NCBI GenBank assembly: GCA_002497345.1
Contig: DANS01000015.1
Location: forward strand, 1 to 44,316
Direction of reading: 5' to 3'
DNA length: 44,316 nucleotides
From: Thermoproteus sp. UBA157
Lineage (GTDB): Archaea > Thermoproteota > Thermoprotei > Thermoproteales > Thermoproteaceae
The notes under the pieces are model-generated. The model was given only the letters and a program-made list of their open reading frames with translations. It was not told where the DNA came from and did not search any database. This document shows, piece by piece, positions 15,908 through 23,977 of the stretch (the stretch's first letter is position 1; each line of letters begins with the position of its first letter). The position numbers and the translations under genes were made by a program.

Positions 15908-17308
15908 ATGAAGCGCGGCATCGCCTTCTCCATAATACTGCTCTCGAGCCTGATGGTGGCGTTGGACTCCACGATACTGGTGTTGGCGCTCCCCGCGATA
16001 ATGGCCGATCTAAAGGCGCCGCTGGACCTAGTGGTTTGGTCTATCATATCGTACATACTAGTCGTCACGGTGTTGTCCACGCAAATGGGCAGATTGGGCG
16101 ATCTGCGGGGGAGGCCGGCCGTGTTCAGAGCGGGCATGCTAGTCTTCGGCATAGGCAGCGCCCTAGTGGGCGCCTCCTCCAACGTGGCCGAGCTCGTAGC
16201 GTTTAGGGTCTTGCAAGCCGTCGGAGGGGCCATGATGACGGCCGTGTCGATGGCCTTGATATCAGACTACTTCCCGCCGGAGCGGAGAGGATGGGCGTTC
16301 GGCTGGTCGTCGGCTGTGTGGAACCTCGGGGCGGTGGCGGGCATATTGGCAGGCGGCTTGATCACCACCTTTTTGGGATGGCGCTGGAACTTCTACATAA
16401 ACGTCCCCATAGCCGCGGCCGGATTCGCCCTCGGGCGCAAGTACTTGGAGGACCTAGGCGAGAGGATGCAGAGGAGCTTCGACGTGATGGGCTCCCTCAT
16501 GCTGGGCTCATCGTTGGCGCTCTACTCGCTGGCGGGGCTCGACTTAGCGGCCTCCGGCTTCTCAGCCGCGATACTCGCCGAGGCTCTCGCGGGGACCTTG
16601 CTGCTCGCCGCGTTCGCCTTCGTTGAGTCCAGAGCCGCCGAGCCGATCATCCCGCCGGGGCTCGTGAAGACGAGGATGTTCACGCTCTCAGCCTTGTCGT
16701 CTATGTTGCAGACCACCGCAAACTACGCTACGTTGTTCCTCCTCACCATGTATCTACAAGGCGTTAGAGGCCTCGACCCCTTCTCGGCATCTCTTTGGCT
16801 AGTGCCCGGCTACCTCTTGGGCAGCTTGGTCGCCTCGACGGGCGGAAGGCTCGCCGATAGGCACGATCCCAGAGTGGTCGCCTCCACGGGCCTCAGCTTG
16901 CAGATAGCAGCATATCTCCTGTTTAGATCGATCCTAAACGTGGACACGCCCTTGTATTTGGTGACCGCCGTGGCGGCCCTCAACGGCGTCGGCGCCTCCC
17001 TCTTCTTCGCCTCCAACGGCAAGTTGATCATGTGGGATGTGCCCAGGCGCTGGTACGGCGCTGCGTCCGGCGCCTCCCGAACGCTCGGCAATATCGGCAT
17101 GGTGCTGAGCTTCTCGATAGCCATAGCCGCGTCTTCGACGGCCATCCCGCGCTATATCGCCTTCGAGATCTTCGCGGGCTTGACGTCGCTGGAGCCCCAG
17201 TACATGCAACCGTTCATCGCTAGCTTGCACGCGGCGTTTACCGCGTCTGCCGTAATCATGGCCTTGGCGGCCGCCTTGTCATGGTCTCGTCTGAGGCATT
17301 CGCCATAA
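15908..17308 (+). CDS. MFS exporter, 14-helix DHA2 (EmrB/QacA) type
   Basis: A 466-residue major facilitator, probably a proton-driven exporter in the cytoplasmic membrane. DHA2 markers: LMVALDSTILVLALPAI in helix 1, TQMGRLGDLRGRPAVFRAGM after helix 2, and FRVLQAVGGAMMTAVSMALISDYFPPERRGWAFG around helices 4-5, followed by WRWNFYINVPIA. About 14 membrane segments are expected. A box A at 15877-15889 is centred 24 bases before ATG 15908. The last 28 bases overlap the GNAT gene, so the two are probably co-expressed. The substrate is unknown; drugs, organic acids or amino-acid derivatives are possible. Confidence 0.88.
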   Translation: MKRGIAFSIILLSSLMVALDSTILVLALPAIMADLKAPLDLVVWSIISYILVVTVLSTQMGRLGDLRGRPAVFRAGMLVFGIGSALVGASSNVAELVAFRVLQAVGGAMMTAVSMALISDYFPPERRGWAFGWSSAVWNLGAVAGILAGGLITTFLGWRWNFYINVPIAAAGFALGRKYLEDLGERMQRSFDVMGSLMLGSSLALYSLAGLDLAASGFSAAILAEALAGTLLLAAFAFVESRAAEPIIPPGLVKTRMFTLSALSSMLQTTANYATLFLLTMYLQGVRGLDPFSASLWLVPGYLLGSLVASTGGRLADRHDPRVVASTGLSLQIAAYLLFRSILNVDTPLYLVTAVAALNGVGASLFFASNGKLIMWDVPRRWYGAASGASRTLGNIGMVLSFSIAIAASSTAIPRYIAFEIFAGLTSLEPQYMQPFIASLHAAFTASAVIMALAAALSWSRLRHSP

Positions 17309-17844
17309 GGACGGGGAGGGAGTATCTGGGCATAGCTCTGAGAATTCTGGCCGAGAGCTACGGGAGGGCCTTGGAATACGCGAGGGCCGTGGTCGAAGAC
17401 GGCGTTGGCGATGTGGCCGTGGCGTTTGTCGGAAACGTCCCCGCGGGCGCGGAGGTCTTCTACTCAATACGCCTCGCCGCGAGGCTCTGCGTCCACTACT
17501 ACGTGGGCGTCCTCGAGCAATACAGGAGGAGGGGTTTGGGGAGGGCGCTGGTGAGGGCCGTCGAGGGCCTTTGTCGCGCCGATGCCTACGCGGCCACGAC
17601 CACCGAGGACAACGACGCCGCGAAGGCTTTGTTCTCCTCGTTGGGCTACAGCGGCTACAATTGGGAGGAGCTGGATCGGAGGACCAGAGATTTGTTGCTG
17701 AAGGCCACTTGCGGCTACGACGACGATATGGTGTTCATAAAAGGGCTTTCGCCGAAAGAGTTGGCGGCCGCTCCCGGCGAGGCCGACCGATTCGGCCGCA
17801 AGGAGTGCTACTTGGTCTGGCTTCGGCTGAGGCGAGGTTTTTAA
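17281..17844 (+). CDS. GNAT-family N-acetyltransferase
   Basis: A 187-residue acetyltransferase that would transfer acetyl from acetyl-CoA to an amine. The acetyl-CoA pyrophosphate-binding signature is VLEQYRRRGLGRALVRAVE (R-x-x-G-x-G type), followed by TTEDNDAAKALFSSLGYS, the alpha4/beta region of GNAT proteins. The C-terminal part (from about 115, ELDRRTRDLLLKATCGYDDD) is not conserved with families I know. It overlaps the MFS exporter by 28 bases, suggesting a joint role such as modification and export of a compound; this is inference. Its stop codon lies within the box A of the following protease gene. Confidence 0.85.
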   Translation: MVSSEAFAIRTGREYLGIALRILAESYGRALEYARAVVEDGVGDVAVAFVGNVPAGAEVFYSIRLAARLCVHYYVGVLEQYRRRGLGRALVRAVEGLCRADAYAATTTEDNDAAKALFSSLGYSGYNWEELDRRTRDLLLKATCGYDDDMVFIKGLSPKELAAAPGEADRFGRKECYLVWLRLRRGF

Positions 17845-17847
17845 ATG
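17836..17847 (+). promoter_or_regulatory. Box A promoter of the SppA-like protease gene
   Basis: GGTTTTTAAATG includes the stop codon of the acetyltransferase gene and is centred about 23 bases before ATG 17864. Confidence 0.65.
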
Positions 17848-17863
17848 GGCCTCAGTATGGGAC

Positions 17864-19435
17864 ATGGCGGAGAACAAGACGGCCTTGGCCGCGCTGGTGT
17901 TGGCGGCGACGGCCGTAGCCGTGGTGTTGGTGACGGTGGCAGTTCAGCAACGCCCTACGCCCCCGCCGGCTCCCCAGAAGTACATTGTGGTAATACCGAT
18001 AACCAGCCCCATAACCAGCTGTTGGGTGAACCCCCTCCTCCCCAAGATCTTGGGCCTCAACTCGAGCGATGTCGCTGGGGTGATACTCTACGTGGATTCG
18101 CCGGGCGGCACCCTCGACGCCACGGAGGCCCTCTACGGCGCCCTCAAGGGGCTCGGCAAGCCCGTATACGCCGTGGTGGCCGGGCTTGACGCCTCCGGCG
18201 CCTTCTACATCTCCATGGCGGCCGACGAGATCTACGCCTCTCCGGGATCCCTCGTAGGCAACATAGGCGCTTGGACCATAATAGACCCGCGCGCGTTCTG
18301 GACGCCGATACCCTTGGAGGTCTTCCCGTCCGGCTACGACAAGCTGTTCGGCATGTCCCTCTTCGGCTACTACAACGCAGTAGATAAGGCCGCGGCCAGC
18401 TTCCTCTCCGTGGTTATCGAGAGCAGAGGGAGTAGGCTAAAGGCGCCGGCCGATCTCCTCGCCACGGGCAGGCTGTTCACCGCGGAGGAGGCCCTTAAGC
18501 TCGGCCTAATAGACAAAATAGGGGGCCTCTCCGAGGCCGTCGCAGATATGGCCGAGTCGTTGGGCTTGACCTCGTACTCGGTGGTCTCCATATACTCCTA
18601 TTACGGCATATCCCCGCCCAACTGTAGCGGCATAACGATGGCCAAGGTGCCGCTGGGCATTCTGCTGAACTCCACCCTCACTCCCATATTTTATATATAT
18701 CCCGGCGCTGTGCAGATCGACGTAAACGCCAGCGCGCCCAAGTACCGGGTGCCCCAAGTGAAGCCGACCGGCAAATACGTAGTCGTGGACCTAAGCCACG
18801 GCAATTTGATCCCGGGCGTTTTCGTGCAGGACCTTGCGGCAAGGCTGGCGTTGAGGAACTGCAGCATCGCCTTCGCCACGACGGGCGAAGAGCTAAAATC
18901 GCTTTTGCGCAACGCGACGGGGCTGATAATAGCGGAGCCCGCGGAGCCCTATTCCTCCTCTTCGGTCGATGCGATTAAGTCGTTCTTGTCGTCGGGGGGC
19001 AGATTGCTCGTCTTCTACGATCCCAGAATCGCCAACTCTATATTCATTACGACAACGCCCCCATCGCCTATATATCTCGACGGCTTGCTCACGCCCTTCG
19101 GCATTGCCGTCATGAGCGGCTACCTCTACAACGCCACCGCGGGCTTGACCCCCGCCACGAGCAACTGGCAGTTCGTGTCCGCCGCCTACGTCAACTCCAC
19201 GGAGCTGGGCTACGGCAGATATGTGTTCTTCACGCCCGCAGCGATATCGGGATCCGGCGTCGGGATCTACGCGGATGCCGAGCTCCTGGGCTACGGCCCT
19301 GGCAAATACGCCGTGGTGCTCCAGAGGGGGAACATTACAGTCGTGGGCACCATCACGTCGTTTCTGCCTAATTTCGTCGAGCTCGGCGATAATGAAGCCT
19401 TGTTGAATGACCTCGTTAAATGGGTTTGTCCTTAG
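17864..19435 (+). CDS. Membrane-anchored SppA/S49-like serine protease with extra C-terminal domain
   Basis: A 523-residue protein with one N-terminal membrane anchor (about 6-27, ALAALVLAATAVAVVLVTVAV), a Pro-rich spacer, then an S49 ClpP-like protease domain (about 40-250). The domain shows VILYVDSPGG, the catalytic-Ser motif GLDASGAFYISMAADEI (S111), SPGSLVGNIG, and a probable catalytic Lys in FPSGYDKLFG (K160), 49 residues after the Ser as in the Ser/Lys dyad of bacillar SppA. ATGRLFTAEEALKLGLIDKIGG closes the domain. Residues about 300-520 form a second region with VVVDLSHGN, LIIAEPAEPY and SSGGRLLVFYDP, resembling glutamine-amidotransferase/DUF4350-like folds. Likely extracytoplasmic and active on membrane or signal peptides. 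The fusion is unusual. Confidence 0.82.
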   Translation: MAENKTALAALVLAATAVAVVLVTVAVQQRPTPPPAPQKYIVVIPITSPITSCWVNPLLPKILGLNSSDVAGVILYVDSPGGTLDATEALYGALKGLGKPVYAVVAGLDASGAFYISMAADEIYASPGSLVGNIGAWTIIDPRAFWTPIPLEVFPSGYDKLFGMSLFGYYNAVDKAAASFLSVVIESRGSRLKAPADLLATGRLFTAEEALKLGLIDKIGGLSEAVADMAESLGLTSYSVVSIYSYYGISPPNCSGITMAKVPLGILLNSTLTPIFYIYPGAVQIDVNASAPKYRVPQVKPTGKYVVVDLSHGNLIPGVFVQDLAARLALRNCSIAFATTGEELKSLLRNATGLIIAEPAEPYSSSSVDAIKSFLSSGGRLLVFYDPRIANSIFITTTPPSPIYLDGLLTPFGIAVMSGYLYNATAGLTPATSNWQFVSAAYVNSTELGYGRYVFFTPAAISGSGVGIYADAELLGYGPGKYAVVLQRGNITVVGTITSFLPNFVELGDNEALLNDLVKWVCP

Positions 19436-19621
19436 CCGTTGGCTTTTACGAAAGCCCAGCGTGAGAAAGACTCGACCCACTTCGCCGTTTTGTTTAACCG
19501 TCGCGGGGCGAGGGATCGCGAGCTGCGCCGAGCTCGGCGGCTCCGTCGGGGACTTGAAGTGGTCGCGAAGGGCGCATTTATATGCTATATAGCGTTGTGA
19601 TATCCTCACACTTGATGATAA

Positions 19622-19632
19622 AGTTTATATAG
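19622..19632 (+). promoter_or_regulatory. Box A promoter of thrC
   Basis: AGTTTATATAG is centred 24 bases before ATG 19651. That ATG is out of frame with the threonine synthase body, which reveals the frame break described for thrC. Confidence 0.7.
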
Positions 19633-19650
19633 GTCGGCATTCGCCACGAT

Positions 19651-20795
19651 ATGCCTTCGGGGACAATAGAGCAGTCTTAAAATGCGTCGTCTGCGGGGCC
19701 GTCTACGACCCCGACTACAAGCTCTTCAGGTGCCCCAAGTGCGGGGGCCTCCTCGACGTCGTCGTTAAGGACAAACAATGGGCTCCGAGAGGCTCCGGCA
19801 TTTGGCGCTACGCGGGCATGCTGCCCCTCAAATCCGGCGTGACCATCGGCGAGGGGAGAACCCCCCTCGTCGAGTCGAGACTCAGGAGGAACCTCTTCGT
19901 CAAGTTCGACGGGGCCAATCCCACTGGGAGCTTCAAGGACAGGGGAATGGCGTTGGGCGTGACCGTCGCCAAGGAGGCCGGGGCGGACAAGGTCATAGTG
20001 GCCTCGACCGGCAACACAGCCGCCTCGGCGGCCGCCTACGCGGCGCGCGCGGGGCTTAAGGCCTACGTGGTGCTCCCCAAGGGCAACGTCGCGAGGGGGA
20101 AGCTTGTGCAAGCCGCGCTCCACGGCGCTGTTATAATCGCCGTGGACGGCTATTTCGACAAGGCCTTGGAGCTGGTGCTGGACCACGGGACCAAACGCGC
20201 CTATCCCCTCAACAGCTTCAACCCCTGGCGCCTCGAAGGGCAGAAGACGGTCGCCTTCGAGATATACGAGGAGCTGGGATGCCCCGACAACGTGGTGGTC
20301 CCGGTGGGCAACGCCGGGAACATATACGCCATCTGGAAGGGGTTCAAGGAGCTGGGCGAGCTGGGCCTATGCCCCAAGCTCCCGAGGATGATAGGGGTTC
20401 AAGCCGCGGGCGCCGCCCCGCTGGCGCGGGCTTGGCGCGAGGGGCTCAACTCGCCGCTCTTCGTCGACTCGCCCAAGACCATAGCGTCTGCCATAAAGAT
20501 AGGCCGGCCGATAAATTGGGTTAAGGCTTTTATAGCAGTGAGGGAGTCGGGAGGGATGTTCGTGGAGGTCGACGACGGAGAGATCTTGAGGGCGCAGGCG
20601 GCCTTGGCGAGGGCGGACGGGCTGGGGGTTGAGCCGGCCGGAGCCGCGTCTGTGGCCGGCGCCTTGGCCTTGGACCTCCCGGGCATCACTGTGGCCATCG
20701 CGACTGGCCACGCGCTCAAGGACCCAGACGTGGTGGAGGTGAAGACCATCTCCATCTCGTCGCAAGAGGAGCTCATCCCGTTGTTGGAGCGATGA
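19651..20795 (+). CDS. thrC: Threonine synthase, with a frame break near the 5' end
   Basis: A PLP enzyme converting O-phosphohomoserine to threonine. The body is intact: N-terminal zinc ribbon LKCVVCGAVYDPDYK...CPKCGGLL, GSGIWRYAGMLPL, PLP-Lys motif NPTGSFKDRGMALG, STGNTAASAAAYAARAG and VPVGNAGNIYAIWKG. However, the promoter-positioned ATG 19651 reads MPSGTIEQS then stops at 19678-19680, whereas the zinc-ribbon frame begins just there (about 19674) and has no ATG, GTG or TTG upstream. Restoring one base within 19665-19677 would join MPSGTIEQ to VLKCVVCG. Starting at the internal ATG 19818 would give 325 residues without the zinc ribbon and conserved Trp. The stop overlaps the aspartate kinase start (ATGA). 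Confidence 0.88.
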
Positions 20796-21784
20796 GGGCC
20801 GTCGTCAAGATAGGCGGATCTCTCCTCAAAAGCGCCCAGCACTTCGTGGAAGCGGCCAAGTTCTTGTCGACTTTTGAGTCCCCAGTGGTGGTCGTGTCGG
20901 CTGTGAAGGGAGTCACCGATATGTTGATAGAGCTCTACAAGACGAGGAACGAGAGCCTCTACGAGGCCATAAGGGATATACACGTCGAAATAGCCAAGAA
21001 GCTGGGCGTCTCCGGCGTCGACCCGCTCTTGAGGGAGCTCAAGGCGGCGTTGGATCTGCCCGAAGGTCCCGACGTCTTGGACTACTTCATGTCCTTCGGC
21101 GAGCGCCTCTCGGCCACTATAATGAACGGGCTGCTCAAAAGGATGGGGATGGACAGCAAGTTGTTCATAGCGCCGATAATAACCGACGACAACTTCGGCA
21201 ACGCGAACCCGCTCGACGATAGGAGCTTGGCTTCCGAGATAGAATCGCACGAGGGAATCGCCGTGGTGACCGGCTTCATAGGGCGGACGAGAGACGGCAG
21301 GTTCACGACGGTGGGCAGAGGCGGCAGCGATTACACCGCCACGTTCCTCGCCAAGCTCCTCGGCTATCGCAGAGTGGTGCTGGTGACGGACGCGCCGGGC
21401 GTCATGACCGCCGATCCGCAAGAGGTGCCCGAGGCCAAGATCTTGCCCATGATGTCCGTCGAGGAGGCCATGGAGGCGGCGAGACTCGGCGCTAAGAGGA
21501 TGCACCCCCGCACCTTCGAGCCCGTGACGGGCGGGATGTACGTGGAGGTCCGCAACTACTGGAGCCGCGGGACCATCGTAGGCAACTTCTACGCGCCGCC
21601 GCCGTATAAGGTCGTCTTGAAATGCGGTGAGGGCTCCTGCGTGGTGGGGCTGGAGGCCGAGGAGATCGTGAAGCTCGGCGGCGAGTACGTGGGCAGGTTC
21701 TCTGCGCTGGTCCCAATGCCGCCTAAATGGGCGCACGACCTCTTCGTCAAGCCCTACTTCGAGAAGTTGTTATGGACAAGCTGA
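20792..21784 (+). CDS. Aspartate kinase, short form
   Basis: Phosphorylates aspartate, the first step toward threonine, lysine and methionine. The amino-acid kinase fold is shown by VVKIGGSLL at the N-terminus, VVVVSAVKGVTDMLI, the aspartate-binding FMSFGERLSATIMNG, TVGRGGSDYTATFLA and VVLVTDAPGVMTADP. At 330 residues it is far shorter than usual kinases (400-470), which carry two ACT domains: after the catalytic core only about 60 residues remain (GEGSCVVGLEAEEIV and on), one degenerate ACT-like stretch at most. Feedback control by threonine or lysine may therefore differ. It overlaps thrC upstream by four bases and asd downstream by 13. Confidence 0.92.
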   Translation: MRAVVKIGGSLLKSAQHFVEAAKFLSTFESPVVVVSAVKGVTDMLIELYKTRNESLYEAIRDIHVEIAKKLGVSGVDPLLRELKAALDLPEGPDVLDYFMSFGERLSATIMNGLLKRMGMDSKLFIAPIITDDNFGNANPLDDRSLASEIESHEGIAVVTGFIGRTRDGRFTTVGRGGSDYTATFLAKLLGYRRVVLVTDAPGVMTADPQEVPEAKILPMMSVEEAMEAARLGAKRMHPRTFEPVTGGMYVEVRNYWSRGTIVGNFYAPPPYKVVLKCGEGSCVVGLEAEEIVKLGGEYVGRFSALVPMPPKWAHDLFVKPYFEKLLWTS

Positions 21785-22794
21785 AGGCCTACGTAATAGG
21801 CGCGACGGGGCTCGTGGGCCAGCGCTACGTGCAGCTGCTGGCGGAGCATCCGTGGTTCGAGCTCGTGGGCGTCGCCGCCTCGGAGAGGAGCGCTGGGAAG
21901 AAATACGGCGAGATAAACTGGGTTCTGGAGACGCCGATGCCGGAGAGGGCCGCGGAGCTCAAGATCGACAAGCTGGACGTCGACGCCGTGCCCAAAGTCG
22001 ACGTGGTCTTCTCCGCGCTACCGTCTGAGGTCGCGGCCAAGGTCGAGCCCGAGTTGGCCAAGAGGGGCTATCTCGTGGTGAGCAACTCCAGCAACATGAG
22101 GCTGGAGCCCGACGTTCCCCTCATCATACCGGAGGTCAACCCCGACGACCTCGCGCTGATTAGGGAGCAGAGAGCCCGCCGCGGCTGGAGCGGCGCCGTG
22201 TTGAAGAAGCCGAACTGCAGCACGACGATTCTCGACCTCCCGCTCAAGCCGATCTTGGACGAATTCGGCGTATCCAGAATCCACGTGGCGACCATGCAAG
22301 CGGTGACTGGGGCGGGCTACTCGGGAGTTCCCTCGGTGGCCATAATCGACAACTTGATACCGTACATAAAGGGCGAGGAGGAGAAAATAGTAAACGAGAG
22401 CAAGAAGATCTTCAAGAGGGATTTGGAGATCTACGCAACGACGACCAGAGTGCCGGTTCTCGACGGCCATACCGAGGTCGTCTACGTCGACACGGTCAAG
22501 GACTTCGACGTCGAGGCGGTGGTCGAGGCCATGGCCAAGTTCAGGGGATTGCCCCAGGAGCTGGGGCTCCCCACTGCGCCGCCCCAGCCGGTCGTCCCGG
22601 TCGCCGGCGTCGATAGGCCTCAGCCAAGGCTTGACAGAATGGCCGGCAGGGGCATGTCCGTCGTCGTGGGGCGCGTGAGGCGGCTCGGGCCCAAGAAGCT
22701 GGCCTTCGTGGCACTGGGCCACAACACCATCAGAGGCGCAGCGGGCAACGCAGTGTTGGCGGCGGAGTTGTTGATCAAGAGCGACTACTACTGA
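21772..22794 (+). CDS. asd: Aspartate-semialdehyde dehydrogenase
   Basis: A 340-residue NADP-dependent enzyme that reduces aspartyl phosphate to the semialdehyde. Visible: N-terminal Rossmann motif VIGATGLVGQRYVQLL, VDVVFSALPSEVA, the catalytic Cys in LKKPNCSTTILDLPLKPI, AVTGAGYSGVPSVAIIDN, and the late VPVLDGHTEVVYV substrate-binding His region. The sequence is of the archaeal/fungal class. ATG 21772 gives the classic short N-terminus; the frame is open upstream only as a shadow within the kinase gene. It is third in the thrC-kinase-asd operon. Its 3' end overlaps the opposite-strand antiporter by 20 bases. Confidence 0.95.
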   Translation: MDKLKAYVIGATGLVGQRYVQLLAEHPWFELVGVAASERSAGKKYGEINWVLETPMPERAAELKIDKLDVDAVPKVDVVFSALPSEVAAKVEPELAKRGYLVVSNSSNMRLEPDVPLIIPEVNPDDLALIREQRARRGWSGAVLKKPNCSTTILDLPLKPILDEFGVSRIHVATMQAVTGAGYSGVPSVAIIDNLIPYIKGEEEKIVNESKKIFKRDLEIYATTTRVPVLDGHTEVVYVDTVKDFDVEAVVEAMAKFRGLPQELGLPTAPPQPVVPVAGVDRPQPRLDRMAGRGMSVVVGRVRRLGPKKLAFVALGHNTIRGAAGNAVLAAELLIKSDYY

Positions 22795-23977
22795 CTTCGC
22801 CTCCGTAGATCCACTCGGCCGTCCTCGAGAAGGCCACGGCTCCGATTATCGTGGTCAGCAAGCCCATGAGCACCACGGCTGTGAACTCCACGTCGTTGAG
22901 CACGCCCATGTTGAGCCCGAGGGCGGCTATGGCCAACCCCGTCTCGCCTCTGGGCGTCATCCCCAGAGATATGGCCAAAGCCGCTCTGGCGTTGCGCGTG
23001 TAGAGGTACGCGAACGGGAAGACGCCGGCTATCTTAAAGATTGTCGCCAACGCCGTCAAGACGAGGCCCATCGTGATCCCCGCAAGCCCTGCGCCTAGCA
23101 CGTCGCTCCTGGCGCCTACAACCACGAAGAACATGGGACCGAAAACCTCCACGAGCGCCTCGGTCAGCTTCTTAACGTTCTCCCTGCTCATGCCCTCGGC
23201 TATCGAGACCCCGGCTATGAAGGCCGCTATTATAGGCGAGAAGCCCAAGGTTATCATAATGGCCGTGAGCCCGAAGACCACCAACAACGAGAACTCGTAG
23301 GAGTACTCGTCTTTTATCCTCCTGCCCACCAGCTTCAGCGTAGCCAAGGACGCCGCCAATATAGCAATCCAAGCGATAGAGTAGAGAGCTATCAAGCTCG
23401 CCGTTTTCTGCGCCGATATGTAGCCCGTTTGAACCACCGCGTTCACCACAGATAGCAAGATGAAGGCCACTACGTCGTCCATCGCGGCGGCCGCCATGAG
23501 GAACCCAGCGCCTCTGCCTCTAACCCCCCTCTCAAGCAATATGGCCGAGGCCGCGGCGAGGCTCGTGGCGGCAAGGGCGGCTCCTATATATAACGCCTCG
23601 TCGCGGCCCAACGCTGGGCGGTAAACGACGTAGCCCGCAATAAACGGGAGCAGAGCCCCGAGAGTCGCGCCGGCGAATCCCAACGTTCCGGCCGATCTCA
23701 ACGGCGCAAGTCCCTCCTCGAGACCCGCCGCGAATATTATCAGAATGACCGCGAATTCCGCCAGGAAGTCCACGTAGTCGTTCACTTGAAATATGTCGAT
23801 GCCGAATACGTCGTTCAACACGCCGCCCAGCGAGGTGGGCGCTAGGATCATGCCGGCGAGGAGGCCTGCCACGAGGCCGGGCAGTCTGAACTTGCCCAAG
23901 AAGTGCCTCAAGACGGCGGCCAGGAACAAGAGTATGGATACGTAGAGAAGCGCCGAGTATATGGCGCTTATTTGCAC
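22775..23977 (-). CDS. Kef/CPA2-type cation/H+ antiporter
   Basis: A 400-residue integral membrane protein with about 12-13 helices, of the monovalent cation:proton antiporter-2 family. Markers: FRLPGLVAGLLAGMILAPTSLG, FLAEFAVILIIFAAGLEEGLAPLR, the ion-binding segment AAAAMDDVVAFILLSVV, SPIIAAFIAGVSIAEG and GMTPRGETGLAIAALGLNMG. It lacks a cytoplasmic TrkA-N (nucleotide-binding) domain, as in NapA/GerN-like exchangers. It follows homoserine dehydrogenase with a ten-base overlap, so they share a transcript although no functional link is obvious. The physiological ion (Na+ or K+) cannot be read directly. Confidence 0.9.
   Translation of the reverse strand: MQISAIYSALLYVSILLFLAAVLRHFLGKFRLPGLVAGLLAGMILAPTSLGGVLNDVFGIDIFQVNDYVDFLAEFAVILIIFAAGLEEGLAPLRSAGTLGFAGATLGALLPFIAGYVVYRPALGRDEALYIGAALAATSLAAASAILLERGVRGRGAGFLMAAAAMDDVVAFILLSVVNAVVQTGYISAQKTASLIALYSIAWIAILAASLATLKLVGRRIKDEYSYEFSLLVVFGLTAIMITLGFSPIIAAFIAGVSIAEGMSRENVKKLTEALVEVFGPMFFVVVGARSDVLGAGLAGITMGLVLTALATIFKIAGVFPFAYLYTRNARAALAISLGMTPRGETGLAIAALGLNMGVLNDVEFTAVVLMGLLTTIIGAVAFSRTAEWIYGGEVSSSRS

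Noticed and set aside
20399..21736. A long open frame on the minus strand opposite thrC and aspartate kinase.
   Set aside because: It is the antisense shadow of two well-identified genes; the translation is rich in His, Arg and Gly with no family resemblance.
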